Positions 37,790-47,309 of a stretch of DNA of 64,000 nucleotides are shown here, in pieces. Each line of letters begins with the position of its first letter. Position 1 is the first letter of the stretch. Origin of the DNA: Rhodobacter sp. (lineage in GTDB: Bacteria; Pseudomonadota; Alphaproteobacteria; Rhodobacterales; Rhodobacteraceae); NCBI GenBank assembly GCA_022824145.1, contig JAJEAY010000271.1:29588-93587 (forward strand), given 5' to 3'. The notes under the pieces are model-generated. The model saw only the letters and a list, made by a program, of their open reading frames with translations, was not told the DNA's origin and searched no databases. The position numbers were made by a program, and so were the translations under genes.

Positions 37790-38797
37790 TCAGCCGCCGC
37801 AGATTCGCTGAAGGTTCACCCAGTCGGCGTCGGATAGTACCGGAATGTCGGCACCTTGGTCTGCATCCGAGAGCTCGAGGGTGCTCTCGCCAGATTTGCT
37901 AACCGCGGTTGCATACGGTGTTGCCGAAATCCCAGCTTCGCGAAAACTGTCCAGAAGCGTTTCTTTGTGAACTGGCTCGGGCGGCTGGGTCAGCAATGCC
38001 CCGGCCTGCGCAAACAGCACGTTTTCGGTTACGTCGCCGGTGGTTAACAGCCTGAACGCGGCCACGAGGCCAGCCTGTTTCAGCATGCGGGCGACAGGGT
38101 CATGGGCGTTGGCACGAACGGCTTCAGCGATCACATAACCGGCCACCACATCGGGTGCTTCATGGTCTTCTACCAGCGCTGGATCAATCAGAAAAAGGCC
38201 ACCCGGCAGATGGTTGGTCTGCGCCGTTCCATTCGGCAGCACAACTAGCCTTCCCGGCCGGTCTCCCAGAAGCCTGTTGTAGAGTCGGCTTAGCGCCGCC
38301 GTACCGGCGCCGGTGTGACAGGGACGTCCGGAAGTGCGTTGAATCTGAGCAAGAAGGCGTTCGCCTAGTTCAATCCTCTTAGCGTCGGGAACCACCGCTG
38401 CCGCGTGGTTCACAAGCAATTCGGGAAGCCAAAAGATGCCAGAAACAAGCAACACACACAGAATGCCTGCGATGACGGCGATCCTCAACCGTCGGTTGCC
38501 GGGTCTGCGCTTTTCGCTGGCTCGTTGAATCCGCTCGATGGCTTCGATAATTGTGCCATCGCTGACTTCCAGCACCTCTGAGGAATCGACTCCAGGCGCA
38601 AAGACTGCAGGATTGGAACCGCTGTTCAGCCTGACCAGTGCGGGAAGTGACCAATGGGTCAGCGGCTGGTCGGCGTAATCGTACATGACCAGCGTTGCGT
38701 TTCCTACGCAAACGATGACATCCTTCCGCTGGTGTTCTGGCGATGCGCGCCACACCCCCGCAAACTCCAGCCGCTGGTATTCCTTGAGCGCAGTCAT
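37790..38797 (-). CDS. single-span membrane protein with a degenerate peptidase-like periplasmic domain
   Basis: The 335-residue protein has a cytosolic N-terminal part (MTALKEYQRLEFAGVWRASP, which looks like a small beta domain), one transmembrane helix at about residues 106-126 (IAVIAGILCVLLVSGIFWLP) and a large external part. The latter contains PGGLFLIDPALVEDHEAPDV followed by VAGYVIAEAVRANAHDPVAR. This resembles the M48 metallopeptidase core, but the HExxH zinc motif is absent (VIAEA stands there), so it is probably not a protease. The function is unknown. It is convergent with hisA. Confidence 0.7.
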   Translation of the reverse strand: MTALKEYQRLEFAGVWRASPEHQRKDVIVCVGNATLVMYDYADQPLTHWSLPALVRLNSGSNPAVFAPGVDSSEVLEVSDGTIIEAIERIQRASEKRRPGNRRLRIAVIAGILCVLLVSGIFWLPELLVNHAAAVVPDAKRIELGERLLAQIQRTSGRPCHTGAGTAALSRLYNRLLGDRPGRLVVLPNGTAQTNHLPGGLFLIDPALVEDHEAPDVVAGYVIAEAVRANAHDPVARMLKQAGLVAAFRLLTTGDVTENVLFAQAGALLTQPPEPVHKETLLDSFREAGISATPYATAVSKSGESTLELSDADQGADIPVLSDADWVNLQRICGG

Positions 38798-39467
38798 TCG
38801 TGTCTTTGGAAATCACTGCTCTGTTTGATTGATTATGCGAACATTACAGCGGACCTGAGAGTCTGCCAAGTAAGCAAATTTCGTTTTGATCCCGTTTTGG
38901 CAGCAATACAGGCGGCGCCGGGACCATACGCTGCCCGGAGGGCCAGGCTACGCTCGGAGCCGATGGGCTCAAAGCAGTTTCCTGGCGGATTCCAGGGGAC
39001 TGAGGGTGGTTGGGAGTGGAACGGGGTTTCAAATGCGATAGCTTTGGCTCCGGGAAGGGTGGGCATCGCAATTTGAGCTGGAAGTGTGGACCCTTCTGGG
39101 AAAGGTCTGTCACCGAAAGCATGGCGGTGAAGGAAGTCCGCTGAGCAGTTTGACCTTGGAGTTGGCGCACGGCGGAATCGCCTAGGTCCCCTAACGACCG
39201 ATCACGCTCGGATCGGGCTACTGCGCTGCTGCGCTGGCCTAGAACCCAATGAACGGCGGTTCGCGAACGGTGATCACCGCGTTGGGATGATTCGGGCTTG
39301 CCGGCAGCGTCAGATTCTCGTGTTATCCAATGATCGCCTGGCTCTCGGCGCTGCGGCGGCCTTCGGCGCGACGTGAGATGGCCGCCAGCATGAAGAGGCC
39401 GGGTCGCCCTATTTCGATTGTCGTTGAGACCGCGCATCTTCGAAGGTCAGCGCCATGCGGAACGCCA
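38798..39467. other. gene-free stretch of about 670 bp
   Basis: Open frames on both strands overlap, none with a recognisable motif. It should contain the promoters of the divergent membrane-protein gene and the HD-domain gene. Confidence 0.4.
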
Positions 39468-40480
39468 ATGACAGTCAATGTGCATCCAGAACTGCCATAC
39501 GCAACTGCGTCGATGGACATGGTCGACGTTACACCGACCCTGCGATCCGATGAGGATGTCCAACTTTCCGATGAGGTTGCTCAGGCGCTCCTGACAACCA
39601 GATCTTTGAAACGGCTGTCGGGGATCGGAAGTTTCGGTGCAATTTCCTATGTGAGACGGGGTAACGGCCGAGCACCCGACAGACGGCGCCACAACCGTCG
39701 CGAGCATTCAATCGGCGTGGCCAAGCTGGCCGAGAGCTATGCTCTTGATGTTCAGATGGAGGAGAAACACCGCAAGGCGTTTGTATGTGCGGCACTGCTC
39801 CATGATGTGGGGCATGGTCCGCTGTCACATACACTGGAACCTGTCTTCAAAGAACGGTTCGGCATAAACCATCATCGGGCTACGCGTGACATCTTTAAAG
39901 GGACGCCCCGGTTTGGGTCAGAAATTCAGGAAATCCTAAACCAATTCAAAGTTGACTGCGAAGAGGTTCTGGCGCTGATCGACGGGGAGGAGGTTGGCAG
40001 CCATGCCGTCCTTTTTCCGCGCCCATCAATATCGATACCCCGGAAGGCGTTGCACGCTGCCGTGCCTTCGTTGGTCTTCGGCCAGCGTTCGACACCGCGA
40101 GTGCCGCTGTTCGAAGGTGGGCCGTGTCGGGTCGTCTGCCCAAGGATGACTTTGACGAATTCTGGTTGTTCAAGAACAGTGTATACAGGCTTGTGATCAA
40201 TAACCGATTGGGGCGGCTGCTTGACACGGTTGCACAGACCTATATGGCAACCAACTTCAACAGGTTCAGCTCAGACGATTTTCTGAAGACGGAGAAGACA
40301 TTCAGGGAGCGCCATGTTGATCTGTTTAGGTATCTGGACGTTTTGCTCGAAGGCGGAGGTGAACTTTCGTCGCGGCTGCCCACGTCCTGGAGGGACGCTG
40401 ACGTGAAGATCAGCGACAGGGAGTTCTTCGTGAACGAAAGTGTTGATCTTCTAAATACACATCACATTGGTGCGCGCTAG
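39468..40480 (+). pseudogene. HD-domain phosphohydrolase with a -1 frameshift at a T run
   Basis: This is an HD-superfamily phosphohydrolase in two frames. The first part has NRREHSIGVAKLAESYALDV and FVCAALLHDVGHGPLSHTLE, carrying the H...HD...H metal ligands of the SAMHD1/dNTPase-like branch. The frame breaks at a run of five T (40012-40016). Reading on in the -1 frame gives PINIDTPEGVARCRAFVGLR, PAFDTASAAVRRWAVSGRLP and KDDFDEFWLFKNSVYRLVIN to a stop at 40480. A single lost T (six to five) explains it; a sequencing error or programmed slip are alternatives. The downstream part is long and conserved in character, so the damage looks recent. The nucleotidyltransferase gene follows after 46 bp. 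Confidence 0.78.
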
Positions 40481-40526
40481 AGGCAAACGCGTGATCGCTA
40501 TTTTGTAAAGCTCGCGGATATCGTCA

Positions 40527-41504
40527 ATGAATACAGTAATGAGCGGTGACGGCTGTGCCCGAATTCTGTCCGAATGCGAAACCGAATCCGAACGTCGGCT
40601 GGATTCGATGCGTGCAACCGCACAGGAGATGTTTGGTGGCAATCCCAACTATCTCATCGGCGTTAAAGGCAGTGTCGCTCGGCGCGAATGCACTGTTGGC
40701 TCGGATGCTGATCTCTTCTTTCTGATCGGCAGTGAAGTAAGTACGAAGGATGCGCGGAGCGCTCGTGACGAATACTGCGAACGTCTGAGGAGTAGCGGAC
40801 TGAAGATTCCCTCCAACGGCGGAGTCTTCGAGAAACCGCTGGAAATCGAAGAACTTGTGGAGCGGATTGGTGGAGAAAACGATACGAACGAATTCCTTAC
40901 CCGCCACATGCTGTTTCTGCTTGAGGGAGAGTGGATTCACAACTGCACGATGTTCAAGCGGACCCGGACTAGGCTGATAAAGCACTACGTTGTGGATGAT
41001 CTGGAACGCAGGAAGCTGTGCATGTTCCTGTTGAACCATGTTATTCGGTATTGTCGTACCATCTGCGTGGATCTAGAGCACAAGACGGTTGCAGATGCCG
41101 AGCCAAGAGCCATCCGGCTGGTGAAACTCAGGTTTTCGCGCATGCTTCTTTATCTCGGCGGCATGGCCGCGGTGAGCCGAACCAGGGATCTGCCCGTTCC
41201 CGGGAAGCGTTGGAGGCTCGAGGAACTTTTTGCATTGTGGCCGATCGCTCGACTGCGGGAGGTATTCGGTGATGCGGCGGAACGGCCGTTGTCACGCGAT
41301 CCGGTATTTCTGGATTGGCTGAACAGTCCGGAATGCCGCGACAAGCTTGAACTGGACGGAGATGAAGGACTTCGCATGCAAGATTACCAAGATCTCTGCG
41401 ACGATGCCCGCAAGTTCAGGGACGGCCTGTATACCATGTTGATGAAAAAGTTTGGACATAACGACGACCTCATCAAGGCTCTTCTTCTGTTGAGCCTGAC
41501 TTAA
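40527..41504 (+). CDS. nucleotidyltransferase (DUF294/GlnD-like core) paired with the HD gene
   Basis: The product is 325 residues. The core reads YLIGVKGSVARRECTVGSDA and DLFFLIGSE, the GS-x10-DxD pattern of the polymerase-beta superfamily, closest in style to the DUF294/GlnD-type domain. The C-terminal two thirds are helical (KRTRTRLIKHYVVDDLERRK, LFALWPIARLREVFGD) and fit a substrate-binding domain. It lies 46 bp after an HD phosphohydrolase gene, so the pair has the two activities that GlnD combines in one chain, a nucleotidyl donor and a phosphohydrolase. The target is unknown. Confidence 0.72.
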   Translation: MNTVMSGDGCARILSECETESERRLDSMRATAQEMFGGNPNYLIGVKGSVARRECTVGSDADLFFLIGSEVSTKDARSARDEYCERLRSSGLKIPSNGGVFEKPLEIEELVERIGGENDTNEFLTRHMLFLLEGEWIHNCTMFKRTRTRLIKHYVVDDLERRKLCMFLLNHVIRYCRTICVDLEHKTVADAEPRAIRLVKLRFSRMLLYLGGMAAVSRTRDLPVPGKRWRLEELFALWPIARLREVFGDAAERPLSRDPVFLDWLNSPECRDKLELDGDEGLRMQDYQDLCDDARKFRDGLYTMLMKKFGHNDDLIKALLLLSLT

Positions 41505-41786
41505 TGGTTCAGTTCATACACAGTATGCCAGCTATGCTGAGTTCCTTGATATGCCGGGTCTCGTCCCCAACGCTTGATCCCATTCGCTTCCCTTCCCGGA
41601 CTTTCGGCATAGTCACAGGCTTTCGAGGAAGGCTATGATCTGTACCTCCGTCTGGTGCCTGCCGGGCGGCACGTCGACCGGCGTTGTCCGGTCTATGCAC
41701 GGCTATCGCATTTGAAATGACTTCCCTTGGCTTCTGCGTCTCTGTATGGTTTTCTGGTGAAAAAACAATGAGATGAGGCAGGCATA

Positions 41787-41930
41787 TGGCAGACCTTCGC
41801 ACGGATCTTCAACGGGGTGGGGGATCTCCGGACCGGCAACGCGGTTCGCCACAATCTTCATGAAGTGCTGATGATCGCCCTTCTCTGCATGGTCTGCGGC
41901 GGCCGCGTGCCCTGCCCATTGATCACTTAG
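41787..41930 (+). mobile_element. ISAs1-family transposase N-terminal remnant
   Basis: The frame reads WQTFARIFNGVGDLRTGNAV, RHNLHEVLMIALLCMVCGGR and ends at a TAG at 41928. This matches the start of ISAs1-family transposases (F..I.DPR....RH.L.E.L.IALL..LCG). The catalytic middle is missing, replaced by an IS4-type remnant on the other strand. The matching C-terminus lies at 42228. Confidence 0.65.
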
Positions 41931-41995
41931 CTACTGAACAATCGCGATCCTGCAGGCTGTTGCCGTGGATCTGAGACACGCTGTACGGGGCGGAT

Positions 41996-42210
41996 TCAGG
42001 CGTTTCTGGCGAGATATGGATGCAGCGCGCTCGCCTCGCCGTTCTCCGCGATCCGCTCGATGGTCCGCGTTCCGGTGACGAGTCTTGCGTAGCCTTCCCA
42101 GGCCGTCTTGGTGGCCCGGCGGGCCGTCGTTCCTGCGGATCAGGTAGCCGCCGAGCCGGGAAACCCGCATCAAGGCCTGCCCGAGCAACACCGCATCGAG
42201 CTCCACCGGA
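41996..42210 (-). mobile_element. IS4-family transposase C-terminal remnant
   Basis: The minus strand encodes LMRVSRLGGYLIRRNDGPPG HQ, then after a one-frame shift TAWEGYARLVTGTRTIERIA ENGEASALHPYLARNA and a stop. This is the C-terminal tail of an IS4-type (Tn5-like) transposase. The rest of the element is absent. It lies between the two ends of an ISAs1 transposase remnant in the opposite orientation, so it inserted into, or recombined with, that element. Confidence 0.6.
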
Positions 42211-42227
42211 TCCTCCGGCCGTTCCCG

Positions 42228-42334
42228 GCGCTGATGCGCAGGCTGGCGTTGAATCTGTTGCTCCTGACGGATGGCGGGAGAGTGACGTCCATGCGCGGCA
42301 AGCTGAAGAGGGCGGCGGGACGACGGCTTCCTTC
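42228..42334 (+). mobile_element. ISAs1-family transposase C-terminal remnant
   Basis: The plus strand reads FPALMRRLALNLLLLTDGGR VTSMRGKLKRAAGRR, resembling the ISAs1 transposase C-terminus (N.A.LRRLALNLLR...KGS.K.KRK.A). With the N-terminal piece at 41787-41930 it brackets the IS4-type remnant. The following 275 bp up to the acyl-CoA ligase gene show nothing recognisable. Confidence 0.55.
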
Positions 42335-42609
42335 CGAAGCCTGTCAGCTCCGCACCAAGCCTCGCTGCGGATGCGGAACCCGAAATAACCCAAATGCGAT
42401 AGCCCGGTTTGGTGCCGCTTGAGCATTTTCATCATGCCGCATTGGCTTACATTTGTGCGGTATGCCGGGAGTGCCGAGCCGCAGGATTCTTGCCTCACCT
42501 GAAAGGACCACAAGAACGACAGAGGCTCCCCTGAACCTCAATAGCCTGCGTGGAACGAATCGGCGGTGAATTTGCGTGCCTTAACCGTAAGGTAGGCGGT
42601 CATTCTGCG

Positions 42610-44241
42610 CTACAGCCGTTTCGCTATCTCCCGAAGCTCAAATTTCTGGATCTTGCCCGTAGAGGTTTTCGGAAGCTCCTGAAACACAACCGACTTGGGT
42701 GTCTTGAAGCCCGCAAGTCGCTCACGGGCGAAGGCGATGAGTTCATCCGCGTCCACTTTTTTCCCTTCCTTGACTTCAACGAAGGCGCAGGGAACCTCGC
42801 CCCAATGCGTGTCTGGTTTCGCCACAACGGCGCATAGCAGCACGGCGGGGTGATGCATAAGCACACCCTCGACCTCTACTGAACTCACATTCTCGCCGCC
42901 CGAAATGATGATGTCCTTTGCACGGTCGGCGATCTGGATGTAGCCGTCGGGATGCTGGACCGCTATGTCGCCGGAACGGAAATAACCTCCGGCAAAGTCC
43001 TTTTCCGTCGCCGCCGGGTTCTTCAGGTACCCTTTCATCACCGAGTTCCCGCGGATCATGATCTCGCCCTGTGATTTCCCGTCCATCGCTGTTTGGATCA
43101 TGGACTCCGGATCCATGACCGTAATGTCTTCCATCATTGGCATCAGCACGCCGGTTCGCGCCTTGATCGCGGACCGTTCGTCGTTGGAAAGCCCGTCCCA
43201 TGCCTGTCCGTTCCAGAGGCATTCGGTGACATGGCCGTAGGTTTCTGTCAGGCCGTAGACTTGGGTTACGTTGAATCCGAGAGGCTCGATTGCCTGTAGA
43301 GTCGCTGCTGCGGGCGGTGCACCCGCAGTGAAAATCTCCACTACATGGTCGAATTCGCGGCGGTTCTCTTCGGGCGCATTGATAATCATGTTAAGGACGA
43401 TCGGAGCGCCCCCGAAATGGGTTACGCCTTCGTCGGCGATCGCATCATAGATTTTCTCCGCTGTTACGTCCCGGCAGCACACGACCGTTCCGCCAAGCAC
43501 GGGAGCCATCCAGCTGTGGTTCCAGCCATTGCAGTGAAAGAGCGGCACGACAGCGAGCAGGCGGGGGTGAAGGGTCATCCGCCACGAAATCACGGTTCCC
43601 ATAGTCATCAGGTAAGCGCCGCGGTGATGGTAAACCACACCTTTCGGCCGTCCTGTGGTTCCCGAAGTGTAGTTCAGAGCAAGGCTTTCCCACTCGTCCT
43701 GAGGCATATGCCAACTGAAATCGGGATCGCCTTCGGCGATGAATTCCTCATATTCCGTGTACGTTCCACTTGCGGGAAAACCGGCTTGGGGATCGGCAAC
43801 TTCGATGATCCGCGGCCCATTACTGTCCATCCTGCCAACAGCCTCTTCGGCAAGGCCCAGAAAGGCGGTGTCTACAAGAAGCGCCTTCGCCCCTCCATGT
43901 TCCAGAATGTAGGTTACCGTGTCCGGGTCCAGGCGGATGTTGATCGTATTCAGAACCGCTCCGCATGCCGGAACGCCGAAATGAGCTTCGATTTGGGCGG
44001 GGACGTTTGGAAGAAGCGTGGCCACCACGTCACCGGACTCCATTCCTGCGGCCTTGAGCGCGGAAGCAAGCCGGGAGCTCCGGGCGTGGTATTCACGGTA
44101 TGTCGAACGATGGCTGTGATAGGCTATCGCCTCACGATCAGGAAAGACCTTGACCGCGCGGTTGAGGTGGCTGAGCGGCGTTAGGGGAACAAAATTCGCA
44201 CGCCGCCGATCCAGCCCTGTTTCGTCAGCCATCCATCCCAT
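42610..44241 (-). CDS. AMP-forming acyl-CoA synthetase (medium-chain/methylmercaptopropionate ligase type)
   Basis: The 543-residue adenylate-forming ligase has the AMP-binding P-loop NYTSGTTGRPKGVVYHHRG, the motif VTQVYGLTETYGHVTECLW, the hinge GYFRSGDIAVQHPDGYIQI ADR and the catalytic Lys in KTSTGKIQKFELRE. Such enzymes turn a carboxylic acid, CoA and ATP into acyl-CoA, AMP and PPi. Length and motifs fit the group that includes DmdB (3-methylmercaptopropionate-CoA ligase) and medium-chain fatty-acid ligases; sequence alone does not decide. GGAGG precedes the ATG. It is divergent from an EamA transporter gene with 86 bp between them. Confidence 0.88.
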   Translation of the reverse strand: MGWMADETGLDRRRANFVPLTPLSHLNRAVKVFPDREAIAYHSHRSTYREYHARSSRLASALKAAGMESGDVVATLLPNVPAQIEAHFGVPACGAVLNTINIRLDPDTVTYILEHGGAKALLVDTAFLGLAEEAVGRMDSNGPRIIEVADPQAGFPASGTYTEYEEFIAEGDPDFSWHMPQDEWESLALNYTSGTTGRPKGVVYHHRGAYLMTMGTVISWRMTLHPRLLAVVPLFHCNGWNHSWMAPVLGGTVVCCRDVTAEKIYDAIADEGVTHFGGAPIVLNMIINAPEENRREFDHVVEIFTAGAPPAAATLQAIEPLGFNVTQVYGLTETYGHVTECLWNGQAWDGLSNDERSAIKARTGVLMPMMEDITVMDPESMIQTAMDGKSQGEIMIRGNSVMKGYLKNPAATEKDFAGGYFRSGDIAVQHPDGYIQIADRAKDIIISGGENVSSVEVEGVLMHHPAVLLCAVVAKPDTHWGEVPCAFVEVKEGKKVDADELIAFARERLAGFKTPKSVVFQELPKTSTGKIQKFELREIAKRL

Positions 44242-44327
44242 TTCGAGTCCTCCTGCGCTCGTGCCTTCAGCGTCCTGAATATCAACTGCGCTTGCGTAGA
44301 TTGCAAAGGCGGAATACGGGCACAGCT

Positions 44328-45242
44328 ATGACAGGCCCTTCAGTTTCAAGACCGTTGGCCGCCGCGTCCTGCATAGTTGCGGCGATGGCGCTGATCGGGT
44401 TGATCGACAACTTTGTGATCCTGATCGCTGAACTTGCCGGGCTGTGGCAGTTGCATCTGGTTCGTGCGGTGATGGCCCTTCCGCTGATTCTGGCCATTTC
44501 CCGAGTGACCGGTTGGCGGGTTGCGCCCGAGCGCCTTTGGGCCGTAGCGCTTCGCAGTGTTCTGGTTTCGATCGCCATCTTTCTCTACTTCGGCGCACTC
44601 GGGTTTCTTCCCGTTGCGCAGGCCGCAGCCGGGCTGTTCACGTCGCCGATCTTTGTGCTGATTCTAAGCGTCGTTCTTCTCAGGCGACGGGTCAGTGCTG
44701 TGAACGGACTCGCTGCGGTGGCGGGGTTTATCGGCGTCCTCGTCGTCCTGCGGCCCGATTTCAGTGACGTTTCTTTCGCGACGGTTATGCCCATTGCCGC
44801 TGGCATCTTTTACGCGCTGGGAGCGCTGTCCACCCGCAACCTGTGTTTCGGCGAAGGAACGCTGGCGCTGCTCTTTGGCTTCTTTACCTCGATGCTTCTG
44901 TTGGGCGGTGCCGGATGCATCTGGTTCTCGATCTTTCGAATGGATGCACCGGACGGACCAGCAGGTTTCCTGATGCGCGGATGGGTGCCAATGACGTGGG
45001 ATTTTCTTATGCTTGCCGCTGTCCAGGCGATTGGTTCGGTTATCGGCGTAGCGTTGATTATTCGCGGGTATCTGCTGGCCGATGCGGCCTTCGTGACAGT
45101 GTTTGAATACACGCTATTGGTGTTTGCCGCGTTCTGGGGTTATGCGCTCTGGAGTGATCGGCTGGATATTTGGGCAGCTGCCGGGATCGCACTGATCATA
45201 GTCTCGGGAGGTGTGCTGGCCAAGACCCAGCAAAAGCTGTGA
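44328..45242 (+). CDS. EamA/DMT-superfamily transporter
   Basis: This 304-residue inner-membrane protein has about ten hydrophobic helices in two EamA halves. The first half contains FLYFGALGFLPVAQAAAGLF, where relatives have the conserved A-L-x-x-x-x-x-A-x-A motif; the second contains MLAAVQAIGSVIGVALIIRG. DMT transporters export amino acids, metabolites or drugs; the substrate is unknown. The ATG at 44328 is preferred over an upstream in-frame start at 44292. Confidence 0.85.
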   Translation: MTGPSVSRPLAAASCIVAAMALIGLIDNFVILIAELAGLWQLHLVRAVMALPLILAISRVTGWRVAPERLWAVALRSVLVSIAIFLYFGALGFLPVAQAAAGLFTSPIFVLILSVVLLRRRVSAVNGLAAVAGFIGVLVVLRPDFSDVSFATVMPIAAGIFYALGALSTRNLCFGEGTLALLFGFFTSMLLLGGAGCIWFSIFRMDAPDGPAGFLMRGWVPMTWDFLMLAAVQAIGSVIGVALIIRGYLLADAAFVTVFEYTLLVFAAFWGYALWSDRLDIWAAAGIALIIVSGGVLAKTQQKL

Positions 45243-45290
45243 GTGGGAAATCCGACGAGTCCGCGTCGTTTGCCCGGGCTTTCAGTGATT

Positions 45291-46123
45291 TCACTCCGTT
45301 CGGGACGCGAATGAAGAACCGCGGCCGGAGCTTAGAGCGTATTCGGTCCAGTGGGAGCCATATTCGGCATTTCTGAGGTGGTTCGCACATTCCTGTAGTT
45401 CGATATTCTCGAGGGCTTCGCCAACGGCGCTCCGGAACGTGTGCCGGGACCGGGCAGCGGCGTTATGGAGCCGATGCTTGATCCTGGCGCACGCCTGTTC
45501 GATCGGGTTCAGGTCTGGATGTACGGCGGCAGGAAGAGCACGCGCGCGCCGGCTGCGCGGATCGCCCGGAAAACGCTCGGATTCCTGTGGCAGGGGCCAG
45601 GCTGCCCGCGTGCAGCGTCGGAGCCAGCACCCGTGCGACCGAGGCCAGGAGGATCTCACCGTTGAACGGGCTGTCGAACACACGGGGCGCGTCGATCCGG
45701 TCGTGACGCAGGGCGGCGATGAAAGTCGGCGTGTTCCAGTGCCGAACGGGGCCGGTCCGGGCAGGCGCTCCTCCTTCGGACCCCAGCCTCGGAGCGGTGC
45801 CATGTTCGTCTTCATGCAGGTTTCGTCCGGGAAGACAGGGCGCTCCGGGCCAGACCGGTTCTGATGGCGCATCCAGCGCTCCCGCCGGCGGTTCACGTCG
45901 GGCCGTTCCCGCTCGTTGGCGACGCACCTCATCTTTTGAAGACGGGCCCGCAGCGCTTGAGGAACCTCCACACCGCGTCCCTGCCGACCGCGACGCCGAG
46001 AAACGCGTTCACGCGGCGCGCCAATTCCCTGACCGCGATCCCGGGCCGCGACCGCACCTGTTCACGGATCCACGCCCAGTGGGGTTCAAGGGTGGAATTT
46101 CGGCGGACGATGCTGCCTGGCCC
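45291..46123 (-). mobile_element. IS630-family transposase pseudogene
   Basis: Pieces of an IS630 transposase lie in order on the minus strand but in several frames: the N-terminal helix-turn-helix (LEPHWAWIREQVRSRPGIAV and DAVWRFLKRCGPVFK, near 46123-45930), the DDE core (RPVFPDETCMKTNMAPLRGW; HPDLNPIEQACARIKHRLHN) and the C-terminus ECANHLRNAEYGSHW. At least two frameshifts are needed, and the normal stop after the final Gly has become TGG, letting the frame run to 45291. It is inactive. A related C-terminus in the opposite orientation lies at 48260-48411. Confidence 0.78.
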
Positions 46124-46364
46124 CGAATTCATCCATCCAGAATCACAAACGCACGCAGAAAGATAAGTAGTGTCGATAACCAGTTGGAAGAATGACGTCG
46201 GGCGGACCAGCAGATCCGCCGGAACTCCTATCATTAGGTCGAGAACTTGACATACGCCAGTTTCGCGGCGATCTCGGAGTAACCTGAGTAAGCCTCGTTC
46301 AGGAAATTCAGGAGCGCGACCTTCGTCAAGTCTGGGTAGACTGAATGTCGATAGATGAGACGGG

Positions 46365-47309
46365 TCAGCCCGATCTTTCATGTCCATGTCCGCTGAGGAG
46401 CGAAGGAATGGTCAACAGTACTCCGGAACTGTAGATCAACAAGCCGACTAGGACAAAGCCCGAGAAGGAGACTCGGCCCTCGATCATTTGCAGGACAAAG
46501 ACGATGAGCGGTCCGAGGGCCGTGATCGTACTCAGCAGCAACACGCTGATCCCAGATATGGCTTTTTGCATCGCATATAGGGGAAACGCCATGGTCATCA
46601 GTCCAACGAGGATCGCAACGGCGGCATCACCGGTCTCCACCGGCGCCTTGTAGTCAAGCTTTAACAGCCATCCGAACGCTGACAGCAGGACATAAAGCGG
46701 AAATCTGGATGCGAATATCGGTACAGGATCGAGGCCTCTTGCATTGAGGTTTCTGCAGTGGATGAGCATCCATGCAAATGCGCATCCCGATAGCAATGCT
46801 GAAGCCGACCCTAGGAGTCCTGAAGCCAGCGAACCACGAACGAACCCGGACAATCCCATGAGCGTGGCGCCGACGAGAAAAACGATGCCGACGAAGATCA
46901 GGCCAAGGCCGACTCTTTTTTGCTTCATGTGCAGAGACACCGGTTCCCCGATTCCCAGGAAGGCCAATCCGATTGCGGAGATCGGCATGGCCGCCGACGA
47001 CACGGTAAAGGCGACAGCAGGTTCGATCAGTTGGATCGAGAACAGGTACAGAATCCATCCTGCCGCAGTGGAACAGTTGCACACGAACAGCCCACGGAGA
47101 TTCTGTCCGCACAATTTGACTTGCTCAGGATCGAACAGCCAGACACCCAGCAACAAAAAAACTGAAGTGATTCCGAACACCCAGAATCCCAACTGGAATG
47201 AGTCCATCCTCTGGAGCACGGAGCCGAAAAATACCGACTGGGCCGACTCCAGCAGGATGTAAACGGCGCTCCAGGACAGGCCGACCAGCAACGTGATACC
47301 CACTCGCAT
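46365..47309 (-). CDS. EamA/DMT-superfamily transporter flanked by IS630 remnants
   Basis: The protein has 314 residues and about ten hydrophobic helices. The first half includes FVCNCSTAAGWILYLFSIQL followed by IEPAVAFTVSSAAMPISAIG; the second includes MTMAFPLYAMQKAISGISVL followed by LLSTITALGPLIVFVLQMIE. It is a drug/metabolite-type exporter of unknown substrate. It lies between two IS630 remnants in opposite orientation, so it may have moved as a passenger of a compound element. It is not closely similar by eye to the EamA protein at 44328. Confidence 0.82.
   Translation of the reverse strand: MRVGITLLVGLSWSAVYILLESAQSVFFGSVLQRMDSFQLGFWVFGITSVFLLLGVWLFDPEQVKLCGQNLRGLFVCNCSTAAGWILYLFSIQLIEPAVAFTVSSAAMPISAIGLAFLGIGEPVSLHMKQKRVGLGLIFVGIVFLVGATLMGLSGFVRGSLASGLLGSASALLSGCAFAWMLIHCRNLNARGLDPVPIFASRFPLYVLLSAFGWLLKLDYKAPVETGDAAVAILVGLMTMAFPLYAMQKAISGISVLLLSTITALGPLIVFVLQMIEGRVSFSGFVLVGLLIYSSGVLLTIPSLLSGHGHERSG

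Noticed and set aside
41923-42513. A 196-codon minus-strand frame in the nested IS region
   Set aside because: Its translation mixes frames of an IS4-type remnant; only the short matched segments are real similarity.
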